Origin: Anadara kagoshimensis
Lineage: Eukaryota; Mollusca; Bivalvia; Arcoida; Arcidae
Direction of reading: 5' to 3'
DNA length: 64,000 bases
Assembly: GCA_021292105.1 (NCBI GenBank)
Contig: CM037869.1
Location: 37,580,655-37,644,654 of the forward strand
In this document: positions 32,375 through 47,659 of the stretch, one piece after another
How positions within the stretch are numbered: the stretch's first letter is position 1
Layout of the letters: each line of letters starts with the position of its first letter
Made by a program: the position numbers and the translations under genes
Notes under the pieces: generated by a model
The model's input: the letters and a program-made list of their open reading frames with translations, nothing else
Databases searched by the model: none
What the model was told of the DNA's origin: nothing

Positions 32375-35300
32375 ATGTTACCAAATAAAGTAACAGCAGA
32401 CGTGGAATCTCGAGCAACTGTGACAAACGATGAAAATTGCAACTACAAAATGATAGAACCAGACGACGAATATTTAGACGTCAGACATCCGGTAGCAGAC
32501 AATGGAAACAGTAACTGTCAAAACACCATTTCATATGATGCAAATTCAAACTTCAAAAAGTTGAAAGAAGAAAGCATATATTTTGAAACTGAAAAGACGG
32601 AACTCGTCGAACATTCGGTTTTAGCAGACGATAGAAATAGTAACTGTCGAAAAAGTGTTCCTTCACACGACGAAAATTCCAATTTCAAAAAATTGAAAAA
32701 AGATGGTAAATATTTTGAAAGTGAAAAGACAGAACTCGTCGGTGAACACTCAGATTTTACGAAACTTTTAGCAGACGATAAATATTGTGACTATAAAAAT
32801 CATGTAACCATGGAAACTCCTACTCCCTCCGTAACTATGGAAACGCCAATTCCCCCAGATGGAGGATGGGGTTGGGTGGTTGTTTTTGGTTGTTTTATGC
32901 ATTTTGTTATAGAGGCTGGATTGTTGACGTCATACGGAGTTTTATATGTGGAAATAATGGATTATCTGAAAGTGGACAAAGTTGCTGTATCGTGGATTGG
33001 TTCCATCAGAAGTGGGTTATACCTCGGTATAGGTAAGTTCCTTATACAAATTAAATTCTATAAAATGGTACCTAATTTTATAAGTAGCAACTAAAGCAAC
33101 AAAGAAACACAACAAAAAGTAGCCAAAAACACACTTTGCTAAAACTTTTTAGCTGGGACCATTTTCAAAACAATCATCTAAATCACCATAGCATCAATAT
33201 TTTGGTCTTCATTTTTCATGGTACGTAAAATATGGTTTACTTAAGTCTTGATATAGGTTTATCTGGCAAAATAAGAGATCAAATTGACAATGGTCCAATG
33301 TCCCCTTTGAAATAAAACATTGCACGTACAGACCAAGAACAGTTGAGACCAAGTGCTCCAAAAGTCCGGATGCATTTCCCTTTTAAATGTATTCTTAAAT
33401 TGTGTTTTGAAGTGACAATTTTGTATAATTGCCGATTTGTATTTTTATAGCGCCTTTTGTTCTTCCATTTACAAAGATGTTTAGCTGCCGGGAGATCACC
33501 ATTCTCGGTAGTGTAATTGTCTTCGGCAGTTTGATCGTTTCTGCGTATGTCATAACTCTACCATCTTTAATAATATGCCTGGGAATTCTGCAAGGTAAGA
33601 ATGTAAAAACACGCCGCGGTTTGTTTCATACAAAAATACAGTCAAACCTGCCTTAAAGCCCACCTCTGTATAAACGCCACCTGCTTTTAAAGGCCAGTAA
33701 AATTGTCTATACTCTTTCTAAACTGGGTCAAGACCAAGTGGTCTTAACTGCTCTCTATCTCACTTTAGAACCTTCCACACAGTGTCGGTTCGCTTTCTCG
33801 GTTGCACACCGGTGTCCATCCTGAACTGATTGTCTCGATATAAGTGTCATGGGCTGATTTTAAATGCATTATTTTAATAAAAATTCAAAATCAGTACATG
33901 ACATAAGTGACAGAATTTTGAACAGGGCTTTAAACGTAGCACACCGGTGTCTATCCTGGACTGATTGTCTCGATATAAGTGTCATGGGCTGATTTTGAAT
34001 GCATTATTTTAATAAAAATTCAAAGTCACGACTTGACGTAAGTGACAGAATCTTGATCAGGGCTTTAAACATAAGTCGCCTCCGATATCGTAGAACTGAC
34101 AGCCTATCTTATTTTAATTTCTAAATTTTATCAATTTATTTTGTTATTATTTCATTTTGTATCGTTTTATTTTTGTAGGTATAGGATTTGGTCTGGCATA
34201 TGCGACATCGACATTTATAGTGAATCAGTATTTTGACAAAAAGCGCCCAATCGCCCTGGGGTTTGCTGTGTGTGGGGCCGCTGCTGGACAGGTGGTCTAC
34301 CCCGTGTTACAGGAGTATCTGCTTAAAGAGAACGGCTTGTCTGTCACGTTATTTCTAAATGCTGCCTTGGCTTTAAATCTTATTGTTTGTGGTGCTGTTT
34401 ATTTTCCTCTAAGAGGTCCCAAGTCTTCGCGAAAAGGTATGCACGTGCATTTAAAAAATTGAGTTTGCTCATCAGTCTCCCACAATGCATAATAACTTGG
34501 CACACGTGGAGGGTAGGGCTAGCTAGACCGGAGGTGCTTACCCTTCCTGGGCAACTGGGCGCACTTCCATGGGGTAATTTGGACATGGATCGGTATGTTT
34601 GTTTTTGATTTAGTATTTTATCAATGGTCTCACTTCCATGAGACAATTTGAACATGGATCGGTATGTTTGCTTTTGATTTAGTATTTCATCAAAATTTAT
34701 GTCATCATTAGAAGAAACCTAATGATGTTGGGGTCAAAGGTTAATGTGACTATAATTAGATTACTGTTTCCGCTTAATAACCAATAACAATAACTTAGTG
34801 TTGATTTGACGGATTCACTTCAAACTTTATACACTGATACAGTGTCCGAAGAAAAACCACCTTCCTTCGGCAAGCGATACAAACTTCCTCACACTAGGAT
34901 TTACCATAGTGGGATTCGAACCTATAGGCTGTGAGATTATTTATGATCCTTAAGCCCACGCTTTGATAACTCGATCACTGAGGCCACACTGAAGGTATAA
35001 CATGTGTTTTCTCATGAAGTATTTCCTTAGCTAAATTTTATAAAATACATTTTGGTCAATTGGTATCTTTTAAACATCTTGAAAAAAATTGATTTTACAA
35101 TTTTGGTCCAAGCACTACTGATGAATTATATTCCGAAACGGCCGTCTAGTGCTGTAAAATTAAAACTGGTATAATATGTAACTAGAAAGAAAGAAACTTG
35201 TTAATTTGGAGGTCAATGAGGTTTTCCAGTAAATAGATTTTGTCCAGAAAATAGATTTTTTGTAAATTTCTGTTGTAGGAATCGGATTAAAAAGCATAAT

Positions 35301-37879
35301 AACATGTAAATCCGATAAGACATCAAACACCGGTATAAGTATATTCAGAAATCCACTTTTTGTGGCATTCTTCTTTAACAACGTTCTGATAACTACAGGC
35401 GGGTTTGTACCATTATACTTCATACCGGACCTGGCTATAAGATCCGGGTTCGATCTCAACAAAGCTGCGGTCCTGATATCCATCCTCGGCATATCAAGTG
35501 GGTTTGGAAGAGTGATGATCGGGTCATTTGCCTTTAGGATTTCAAAGTTCAGACCACATTTCTACATAATTTTGACCGTTGTATCAGGCGTGTTAGTTGG
35601 CGTGTTGCCGCTCTGCAGGTACGATTATGGACAGCTGGCAGTGTTTGTCGCCGGGTATGGATTCACAGTAGGTAAGGATTTTAAATTTTCTACACTATAA
35701 AATCATTAGCTTTCGTTGAGTATTAATTTTCTTTGTTTTCTTGGACACCCTGACCCATAGTCTGAAAACTCTGACCAAGACTTATATTTTGGTCATAATT
35801 TTCGGACTACCTCACCCACGAATTTACAAGTCAAGATGACATCGAAATACATGTACTATATATTACAAACTTTCACCTGATGACTAAAGACGGGTGTACA
35901 CGAGATGTATAATACAAACAGATGAAAACCACTATTTAAAGGTTATCTAAAGTATAGTACATGTACATGTCTGTCTTCCAGTGATACCGTTTTGCTATCA
36001 AACTTTAACATTGGCACTTTACCAATTCTAAACAGCCTGGATCCCGTGGAACCGTCTTAACTGATAACTGCAAGTCACGAATTTATTTCCAAGCGATTTT
36101 TTTAGAACCACGAAAATTAGACACCACGAATATCATTTCACAGTATGCAACTAAGAATTCTAACAGATGATACATATTTTTGAAAACTTTGCATAATTCA
36201 TTGCCGTTTATTCCATTTTTGTCCATTGGAATGGAGTAATAACGCCCCTAACCCTCCCCCCACCCAAAATCATTTACTAGTATATCAAGACTGTCAGTTC
36301 TGATCGACTGGATAGAACCATCGATCTTTAACAAACTTACTGACACTTTCTAACATCAGGATCTATACCATTGAAGTTTTTACAAACAGGTGGTTTGGTC
36401 GAAATAGTTGTACGCAGTGGGTAGAGTAAGGTAGTGGTGTTAGACTCGTTCGCTTATATAGAAATCGTTAGCTCTGGTATAGTGGAGAAACTGGGGTACC
36501 CGTAGAAAGCCATCGACCTACCTTCGGCAAGGGAATTGACAAACGTTCTCAAACTTTATTATTAAATCGGAGTTTCATCTCGTCTGTCCTTTTTTCCTTC
36601 CATCCGAAATTCTTGTTTTACATGTATTTATAACTTTGCATTTACAAGACACTTGTCTACAATACTATTTCAGGTGGAGTTATATGCCTATGTAATGTTC
36701 TATTAGTGGACCTGTTTAAGAGAGAGTACTTGGCCAGCAGTCTGGGATATGTCACACTGGCACAGGGTATAGGCGGGTTTATTGGAAGTCCTATTGCAGG
36801 TAATATTTCAACCATAACAATCTCAACCAACTTTAAATACAGGAAATTAGAGATACCATACGCAACTTAATTGAAACAGAAGAAATATAGATTGATTGAT
36901 TGAATGGTGTTTTACATCCAATTCAAGAATACATCACTTAAGTACTTATATCGAGACGATGCCAGCTTTAGATAAAATAGCAGCAGCAGATTAATTAATT
37001 GACGGTTGTAATATATTGACTTCCAAGGACATGTGACTTTCATTTCTAAATGCCGATTGATAAGTGTAAGAACAAGTCATTGCTATTTAAGTCTTGACCA
37101 AGACCCGTCCAGATTTCGAACCCCAACCCCCTACATGCAGAGTGGGCACTCTACTAACTAAGCTACCACAGTGGTGAAGAAATATATAGAGAAGTCGCAT
37201 ATAGGATCACCTAAATTATAAAGCCTCAATTTTTGATTTGCGACATACCTGTGTGTCGGTTTTCTCAGGTACTCCTGAACTGATCACCTGGATATAAGTG
37301 AAAGAATATTGACTGGGACGTAAATCACCATAACTTCACTTTCCAATCTTTTACATAATATGTTATGATTCATTTCAGGAAATATTTGTATATCAATTTG
37401 ATAATTTATAGACTTTTCAATTTTTATCCTCTGCCCCTTGTCCCACTGAAATCCTTGTCTGTGCAAATTCTCCAATAACTATGAGGTACTATTTCATGAA
37501 ACTTGGTGTAAAACAACAACATTGACAGGAGATGTGCATATCTTTAACTCGATTTGTTTTGCTCATTTTCCTAGGAGTTATTGCCCTTTGAACATAAGTG
37601 CAAATCACAAATTCACTGAATTTGCTTGTTAAATATGTTATTATTTGTTCTAAAATATTTGTATATCAATTTGTTAATTCGTTTATATTTGTTATACTTG
37701 CAGCTGGTATATCAGAAGTAGTTGGGTCTGATGACGTCATGTTCTACTTCACTGGTATAGTGTTTATACTGGCCAGTATACTGTTAGAAATCGCACTGTT
37801 AATATGTAACCCCAGTACAAAATCTGTCTCAACAACTGTAAGAGATCCAGAAAAGACTCCTCTATTGTCTCATGGATAG
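32375..37879 (+). CDS. Monocarboxylate transporter-like (SLC16/MFS), MCT-B, 6 exons, 584 aa
   Basis: Exons 32375-33032, 33451-33594, 34179-34436, 35279-35671, 36674-36799, 37704-37879 (stop TAG), all phase 1. Exons 2, 3 and 5 have exactly the same lengths as in MCT-A (144, 258, 126). The signature PDGGWGWVVVFG opens TM1, and NQYFDKKRPIALGF follows TM4. In TM8 the MCT1 Asp-x-x-x-Arg pair is S-x-x-x-R (SSGFGR): the arginine is kept, the aspartate is not. TM1 reads GLLTSYG where MCT-A has GLKSSYG. The N-terminal cytoplasmic tail is about 160 residues, much longer than in MCT-A, and contains a ~43-residue tandem duplication (NSNC... NSNFKKLK... FE.EKTELV). The C-terminal tail is also extended. 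A membrane solute carrier of unknown substrate, duplicated locally with MCT-A. Confidence 0.93.
33639..33710. repeat. F1 MITE, truncated (MCT-B intron 2)
   Basis: ACAGTCAAACCTGCCTTAAA to AAAGGCCAGTAAAATTG; only the left half remains. Confidence 0.65.
33804..34074. repeat. Tandem duplication (135 bp x2) containing a hairpin
   Basis: GCACACCGGTGTC... GGGCTTTAAACGTA is repeated from 33939 with few changes. Each unit contains a foldback: GGGCTGATTTT(A/G)AATGCATT against ATTCAAAATCAGT. A related hairpin stands alone at about 49748-49800. It lies in MCT-B intron 2. Confidence 0.7.
34500..34680 (+). repeat. D1 repeat fragment, 3' end duplicated (MCT-B intron 3)
   Basis: GGAGGTGCTTACCCTTCC... ATCGGTATGTTTGTTTTTGA, then a second copy of the terminal ~60 bp (GGACATGGATCGGTATG-type) at about 34628-34680. 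Confidence 0.6.
34830..34990 (-). mobile_element. tRNA-derived SINE fragment (MCT-B intron 3)
   Basis: On the minus strand a B box TAGGTTCGAATCCC (near 34915) follows an A-box-like TGGCCTCAGTGATCGAG head, then body AAATCCTAGTGTGAGGAAG. It is related to 39320-39490 and 48020-48240 more than to S2. Confidence 0.55.
36903..37178 (-). mobile_element. tRNA-derived SINE, family S2 (MCT-B intron 5)
   Basis: The minus-strand head lies at about 37178-37110 (CACTGTGGTAGCTTAGTTAG, GTGCCCACTC, GGGGTTCGAAATC), the body includes AATAGCAATGACTTG, and the tail (CTTGAATTGGATG) is near 36910. Moderately decayed. Confidence 0.65.
37400..37625 (+). repeat. Dispersed repeat fragment before MCT-B exon 6
   Basis: ATCCTCTGCCCCTTGTCCC... 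CATGAAACTTGGTGTAAAA... GAGTTATTGCCCTTTGAACA is a truncated relative of 15607-15892. It ends about 80 bp before exon 6. Confidence 0.55.
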
Positions 37880-37978
37880 CCAACGATCGATTTCTCTTAT
37901 AGCCAAAGTCCAAGAAGAACTCCTCTATTCCCCCCAAAAAAATCAGTAAAACTTTTGACTTTCCATGTTAAAACATTA

Positions 37979-38184
37979 CACTGTAAACATATTTAATTTT
38001 GTGTGTATTTATTTTCGTGGTATAGGATTTAGACATATTCGCGAAGTTTTTTTGTGTTTTTAAAATATGCACTATAACACAAAAAGCATGATATAATTTT
38101 CGCTTGATATTAATTTTCACGCAAAATGAATGACTATGAAATAAGCGAAAATTAGTACGCCACGAAAATAAATATGTTTACAGT
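37979..38184. repeat. MITE with ACTGTAAACATATTTA ends, downstream of MCT-B
   Basis: Left ACTGTAAACATATTTA...TTATTTTCGTGG, right CCACGAAAATAAATATGTTTACAGT. The interior has CGAAAATTA motifs. A sister copy is at 61180-61348. It lies about 100 bp after the MCT-B stop and could contribute 3' UTR and AATAAA signals (inference). Confidence 0.75.
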
Positions 38185-38329
38185 ATACCAGTGGAATCAA
38201 CTGTGTTCAATATTTTATGGATTTTTTGTTGATTTGCCACAATTTATTCCATTGTGATGATGCAATGACACTAAGAGGCCAAACAATGATATTTCTACCA
38301 AAAGGTACCTAACCATCAAAAAGGCAGAT

Positions 38330-38501
38330 ACAGTTCAACCTGCCTTAAAGGCCACCTCTATATAAGGGCTACCTGCTTATAAAGGCTGGTAGTATTGTAT
38401 CTTTATTCATATTATTTGAACCTGTATATAAAGGCCATCTGTCCATAAAGGCCACTTTTACTGGTTCCCTTGGGTGGCCCATATAGACAGGTTTGGTTGT
38501 A
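38330..38501. repeat. F1 MITE, full-length
   Basis: ACAGTTCAACCTGCCTTAAAGG to GACAGGTTTGGTTGTA; one of the better preserved copies. Confidence 0.7.
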
Positions 38502-39319
38502 GTTCAGTCTATTGAACAACATGGAGCTTAGTTTCTGATCTTGTCAGGATTAGGTTAGGCCAGCAAATTACATGTACGGTACATTTTATTAACTATTTCT
38601 GTGAAATAATTTTTTTTCGTGGTGTCTGATTTTCATGATTCTGAGAAAAAATACCCATTTTGTTGTGCAATAACATTCATGTATTGTAATATTTGTTTAA
38701 GGCAAGTTTGTTATTATTTATAAACTGTATTCTTGACTTGTAAATTGTGAGTCAGTGTAACCATAGAAACAATTAAATTGTGTAGAGTAGAGTGGAGTAA
38801 TGGAGGTTTATTATACCTCATTAGAAAAATATGATACGATCTGTACTTTGATTGGATCGTTGGATCATTTGATCTGGGTGGAGAAAACATCATGTATCAC
38901 TCTGAAAACAAGTGGTACTTGATACAACTATGGGAGATCCCCAAGCTAGTCATTCCATAATGGAATAAATGACAGACTCTCGGCAAGGCGACAACACTCC
39001 TTCATTTATTTATCACTCTGAAAACATTCGGAACACACTATGATGTCACAATGATATGATATCGTCGATGGAAAATCAGACACGACATTCTAGAGTTTGC
39101 CTCTGATGAGTTCCGATAGGAGAAAAATCAATGAAGGACTGGTGTTTTAACCTTCCAGACTGTCTTTTTTAAAAACAAATTTCTCTTTGTCTTTCTTATA
39201 ACCATGGTTACCTTTCGGTATGATAAACAACTTATTGCCTTTAAATGTTCATATCTCCCTCGCTCAAAGGCAATAAATGTATATTACATCCAAGTCACTT
39301 ATATCCAGACATTCAGTCC

Positions 39320-39490
39320 TGGGATGGTTGGGGAAACCAGAGTGCCTGGGAAAAAACTTACTTTTGGGAAACAAACTGACAAACTTTCTCACTCTAGGAT
39401 CTGCCCAGATTGGGATTCGAACGTAGGTGGCGAGAGGTGATGTGAGCCATACGTGTGTCGTTTATACCACTCTGCCACCGAGGTCCCGCA
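39320..39490 (-). mobile_element. tRNA-derived SINE fragment
   Basis: The minus-strand head GACCTCGGTGGCAGAGTGG near 39485 carries an A box; the B box CGTTCGAATCCC is near 39420, and the body is AGATCCTAGAGTGAGAAAG. Not a complete tRNA. Confidence 0.65.
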
Positions 39491-39530
39491 ATACAAATTG
39501 AGAAACCCACGAAACTTAATGATTTCTTTG

Positions 39531-39705
39531 TACAGTCAAATCTGTCTGTAAAGGCAATCCAAGAAGATCTGAAATACTGGTAGCTGCCTTTATGGGCAGT
39601 TGGTCCTTATACTACCGGTAGTATACAATTTCAAATAACCTGAATAAAAACCAATTGGGACAAAAACAATAAAAGCAGGTGGAGGTTAAGGCAGGTATGG
39701 CTGTA
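39531..39705. repeat. F1 MITE copy
   Basis: TACAGTCAAATCTGTCTGTAAAGG to GCAGGTATGGCTGTA. Confidence 0.7.
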
Positions 39706-40029
39706 TATTATTGTTGGAAGTTTGAATATTTTGGTAAAATGCTGAATATATAGGTTTTATAACATCATTTTTGCTTGTCTGCGATTATCATTGAAGTGAC
39801 TTCTTTATTTCATCACAAATATATTTTAAATGTCCATATTGAAAGACTACATCCAGTAAAGAGAAAGCAGTGGTCACGTGGTCAAGTCATTGGGTTTCAC
39901 AGCTGTTGGTTTGGCCACTGTAGACATAAATTAAGAAAGGACTTTCCTTGTTGTAGGCTTTGTCTTGTTGGATACCAATTTATTGGACCGAGTGGTCTGC
40001 ATTGTTTATCTACAGCATATTACTGGAGG

Positions 40030-40267
40030 ATTGAATAGGACTTTACATCCCAGTCAAGAATATTTCACTTATATTGAGATGTCATCAGCTATAGGTGAAG
40101 TGGCAGAAATTTTTACCTTTATAGTCTGTTCAGGGCAATGTGTAGGGAGGGATTTTACATCCCTGTCAAGAATATTTCATTTATATTGAGATACCATCAG
40201 CTATATATACCCACAACCTCTCACATATGGAGCAAGCATTTTACCAACTGAGCTACCACAGTGGTGT
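40030..40267 (-). mobile_element. tRNA-derived SINE, family S2, with internal duplication
   Basis: The head (CCACTGTGGTAGCTCAGTTG, minus) ends at 40267. The tail segment TTTACATCCCAGTCAAGAATA occurs twice (about 40041 and 40152), so two SINE tails were joined or duplicated; the middle of the body is missing. Confidence 0.65.
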
Positions 40268-40689
40268 ATGGGAGAAGGAAATGGCCATACTAAACCTTTT
40301 GTGAACAAAACATGTATGGAATGAACAAGTTGATACTGAAGAATAAATGAAAATGTACAACTGTATATGATAAATATAAAAATATAGATTTATTTGGGCA
40401 AAGGGAGACTTTAAACTAAAGCAAAAACAAAATAATGAACACCAATGTTATAACAAAAATAAAGGAGAAAAATCCAGTATCACTGAACTAATATAAAAAT
40501 CTCCCCAAACATATTCACGAACTGTGAAACCACTACATTTGGGAACCTTAACTGAACTACAAAACTCATTTTGTTGTCTAAACATTGATTACAACTTTGT
40601 ATTCAATGTTCAAGTCTAGATTTTTTTTAACAATAAAAACTCAATATTTTGCATTTCTGTAATGCTAAAAATTCCTAAGGCATTATCAG

Positions 40690-40886
40690 TGGGGTTCGCC
40701 GCTGTACCATGTGATACCCTGTTATGTTTGTGGAGAACACTCATTTCAAATGGATATGGCATTGCATAAGATAACATTTTCCTGTTAAATCAACGAGAAC
40801 CAGGAATTTGCTATTTTAACGTTTTCCAATACATTTAGCTCAAACGTTAAAGGGGTATTGGTCATGTGGAACAGCGACGAACCCCA
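40690..40886. repeat. MITE with TGGGGTTCGCCGCTGTACC ends
   Basis: The left end TGGGGTTCGCCGCTGTACCA and right end TGGAACAGCGACGAACCCCA are inverted, total 197 bp. A diverged left end alone is at about 19328-19480 (GGGGTTCGCCCTGCTGTACC). Confidence 0.7.
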
Positions 40887-43800
40887 TTTGTTAAAATGTT
40901 GTGGATCTGCCTGATGTCATGTTACTGTATAGTCATGTGATATGACACATTGAAATTTTACAATTAGGTAAATTACATACATTTTAAAAGAGAATATTTG
41001 TAAAACCAAACATCTTGGACGTGGCCCTTCATTAAAATAAAAAAAATTTAAAATTAAATCATCAAAATTATGCAATTATGCCCTCCTTCACTAAAAAATG
41101 ATTTCTGTTTTCTTTCTTTAAAAAAATGTGCAATGTTAAAAATGCAAGAAAGTAAAAAATATACATGTACATACATAAATAGCAACGTTAGTAAAAAGAT
41201 TGTCAAAAAGCCCTATATATGCTGCAGTCAAAAATACCTTATACATGCTGCATTTAACTAAGTGATAGTCTGTACTGGCAGTGATTATGTTTCATTTTTC
41301 AAAACTACCTTCTGCCTACTAAATTGAGAAAAGCTGAATTCTGAAATACTGCACTATGACATGCTTGCAATAGCTAAGATCTTCATTGCAAAGATGTTAT
41401 ATTATGACAATATCTGAAGTTTTGTGGGAAAGGATAACTAGACCTCATTTGCTAGTAAATCACTATCTAGGTATCCACAAATTTAAAATCACTAGTAGTC
41501 AAATTTTCAAAATTTGTGAAAATATAGTCATTTCTAAAGTATTTTTCACAAATTTGCTAAAATAGGTTACTTTTTGAAAGAATTTCTCAGAAATTAGTAG
41601 CCAATGGCGATTTTGGCTACTAGGAATGGAAACATAATCTATTGATTTGGTAATTTAAGTCAAATTGGGAAATTTCAGTCATATTTCCACAGGGGAAACT
41701 ACCGGTACCTTTATTCGGTAGTCATTTGAGGCAAACAAAATCACTGGCTGCAGTCAAAAACATGTGATACATGCTGCCTATAACTAAGTGATAGCCTGTA
41801 CTGGTGTGGTGACTGTAAGACTTACATAATTTGATGTGGAGTGGAAAAATAGTGTTTTACCCTAGTCGAGACTCTTTCACTTATATTGAGGTGGTCAGTT
41901 CTGGGTTGGCTGAAAAAACTAGATTATGCAAAGAAAATCATGGACCTTTTTTTTAGCAATTCAACTGATTGTCCATTCCCACAAATTGCAAAACCCCAAT
42001 GGCCAATGATGATGTTTATGAGCTTTTTTTATTTTTTCTTGAACAGAAATATGAATGTTTGTATATAGGAAAACAACATTGACGCTATGTTTCCGACCCT
42101 GGTAGCCAAAATTGGCATTGGTTTCTAATTTCTAAGACATTCTTTCAAAAAGTATACTCTTTTAGCAAATTCATTAAAAAAACACTTTAAAATGGACTAC
42201 ATTTTCACAAATTCACAAATTTTGAAAAAACACTTGCTACTTATAAATTCAAAATTGTGGAAACCTAGCCCATTCTTGGTTTAGGTAATTGGAAACCATT
42301 TCGAATCATTCTGATTGTCCATATTAAGAAATTGCAAAACCCACTGGTCGTGTGATGTGGACAAAACAAACACTAGTCCCCCTATACATAAATGTACTGG
42401 TCCATAATTAACTTGTGTCCCCCTATACATAAATGTACCGGTCCATAATTAAAGTGTTCCCCCATACATAAATGTACTGGTCCATATTTAAAGGTCAAGT
42501 GGAAATGTCAATGTTGTTTGCCTATATCTTTTCTCTTGTACTAGCCTTTATTCTTGGGAATTAAACAAAAATAAATTAATCAAAAAACCTCATTTACAAG
42601 AGTAAAAGCATGAACCTATTAAATGATGACTGGAACAACATGAAAATAAAATAAAAGAAAACTGACTTCTTATAAAATACTGGTATATACTGGATAGTTG
42701 TTAAATTTTGCAGGGAATAAATTTCGCGGTTCAGACACTGGAGCTTATTCACGGGTATAAAATTCTGTGGTGCAGTGGCCATTGTTAACAGTTTTTTGTA
42801 TGGATTATCCCAGTCTATGTTTAATAAATGCTACACGAAAATAGTCACTTTATATTTAATTTTGCGCTATAAAGTCAAACCACAAATATAGTGAAATTAA
42901 ATTCCCAGTGAATAAAAGCAACTGTACAGTACATAAACAAATTCGTAAAATGTATGTTGTTTTTAAAATACTGCCATGAGCAAGATAAAAATATATCTTC
43001 AAAGAGACATTCAGTATAAAAATATATTACAATACATGTATATATAAAAGAAAAAAATATATATTTAAAAGAAAATGATCCATGAGACTGTTTAAGTTCT
43101 GGGACTGTTAAAGTTTTGTCCTGTCAGAAGAACAGGACAGCCAAGGCTTTCAACTAGATTCATTTTGAGTTAAAATGGGCCTTATTCTCAAGGTTTAAAA
43201 CCTATATTCTTCCACAATAAAGTGCTCAAACCAAGTTTGTGTGTATATCACAATATCTATAAGATGCTGAAATGAGAAGAACCAAAATGCATTTTACCAA
43301 AAATCTCAAAAAAAAAAAATTCCAATTCAAACTCCTCAATCAAAATTGTTAACATTGGTCGTCAAATGCTGATGCAAAAGTAATGATATGATGTACGCTT
43401 AACAAACAAGAAAACTAAAAATAACCATTACTTAATATATTGTAACAAACTGTAAATCAGTAATCTACATGTTTATTTTTTTTCAAATCGACCAATTGAA
43501 CCCTAATTTTTTTTTGTAGTTCCATGTGCATAATAAATAATTTGAATAGCCAATGGCACATTTACTCCATCTAAAGATTACCCTGTAATGTTTAATAAAG
43601 ATTTGTTAAAAAAGTTTTCAAGAAAATTGGTGGACAAAATGTTGGTCAGAAAAAATGTGGGGCAAAAAAATTACCCTAAAATATAAAATACTTGTAAATA
43701 TATAAATCTGACATGATTTATTAATAATTTGCACGACTCGCACCGGACGACATGAAAATAAAATGGGAATATTATGATTGTCTTTACTCATGAAAATTAA

Positions 43801-43916
43801 TCTGATTTACAGTTTGTCATTGCCCCCTATTTGTGCTGTCAAATGTTGGCGTTATAAAGGGGTTTGGAGAAAAATACAATAAAATCTGAATTCTTTGCCA
43901 TTTACTTGTTCAGTCA
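40887..43916. other. Gene-poor AT-rich stretch with minor repeats
   Basis: No splice-bounded coding exon seen on either strand. A ~68-bp direct repeat (GCTGCAGTCAAAAA... TAACTAAGTGATAG) occurs at 41220-41290 and 41747-41815. At 42370-42490, CCCCTATACATAAATGTACC is repeated three times in tandem (about 50 bp), followed by a GGTCAAGTGGAAATGTC end of the 1446-1655 MITE family. Part of this stretch could be 3' UTR of EBPL (transcribed leftward), but I cannot place its end. Confidence 0.5.
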
Positions 43917-44348
43917 CAGGGTTCGTACAGACATTTGGACTCCAAATTTAAGGACTTTTTACGGTCTTTTCAGGGTCTTTTTTGCAAATTTAAGGCCTAG
44001 TTAAATGGACAATATTAGCAAAAAAATATTGGTGCAAAGGCAATAAAACAATTACTTACATGTCCATAGTAACGAAACACGAAGTAGAGGTTGAAGTTAG
44101 GCGTTCGGGAGAACCAGGTACCTTTAAATTGCTCATTTCAATGCAACTAATTGACTAATTTATTTATGTATATCAGTCTATTGGCAACCACTTAATTTCA
44201 AAATACAGACACCCAACTGGCCAAATTCAAGGGCTTATTAGGACCTTCAAGATAAATTCAAGGGCTTTTTAGGGTCATACTTGTTTTTAGGGTCTTTTTA
44301 GGGCAAACCTCAAAATTTAAGGACTTTTCCAGGCCTGTACGAACCCTG
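43917..44348. mobile_element. hAT-like MITE (CAGGGTTCGTACAG)
   Basis: Perfect 14-bp inverted ends CAGGGTTCGTACAG (43917) and CTGTACGAACCCTG (to 44348), a terminal motif common in non-autonomous hAT elements of animals. The interior repeats short TTTAAGGACTTTT/AGGGTCTTTTT phrases in both halves. No convincing 8-bp target duplication. It lies about 100 bp downstream of the EBPL stop. Confidence 0.65.
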
Positions 44349-44452
44349 AGTAAAGATATGTCAAAACTGTTTTTATACTGCTATTATGCTTGAGCTAACA
44401 GGTAACATAACACATTTCTTATATTCTAACAAAGCTGAAGACATGTAAAAAA

Positions 44453-47237
<2,785 letters not shown>

Positions 47238-47659
47238 CACGCTGCAATGCCGGACTTAAACTAACAACAAACTTCAAACCAAACCCACGCTAAAAACGGA
47301 CGTGGTCAAATTATATCACTCATCTGACATTGATTTTTCTCGTTTTCTCAAACGTTTTAGTGATTTTGCTATTTTATTCTTCTTGTGGTGACAAGTTCTT
47401 CTTTCAAACATAGCGCACTCCTTATTTACTGTCACTATTTTGGGAGATCCCTCCTTTTCCAAAGGGACCAGATTCAGTCAGCGCCGTTAATTGATATTCT
47501 CTGTCAAGCAGCTGGTAAGGACGTAAAAACTATTATATTCGGAGTGCGGCACCTCCGCATAATCTCAACTTGAGGCCAAAAAAAAAAAAAATAAAAAAAA
47601 AAATAACAACATTAAAACACCCATGTAGTTTGAAAAGAATACCTGTTTTACATACTACA

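Noticed and set aside
47385..47573. Open frame upstream of EBPL followed by an A-rich tract, considered as a retrocopy
   Set aside because: No recognisable protein, no matching parent sequence in the window, and the A-rich tract alone is not evidence.
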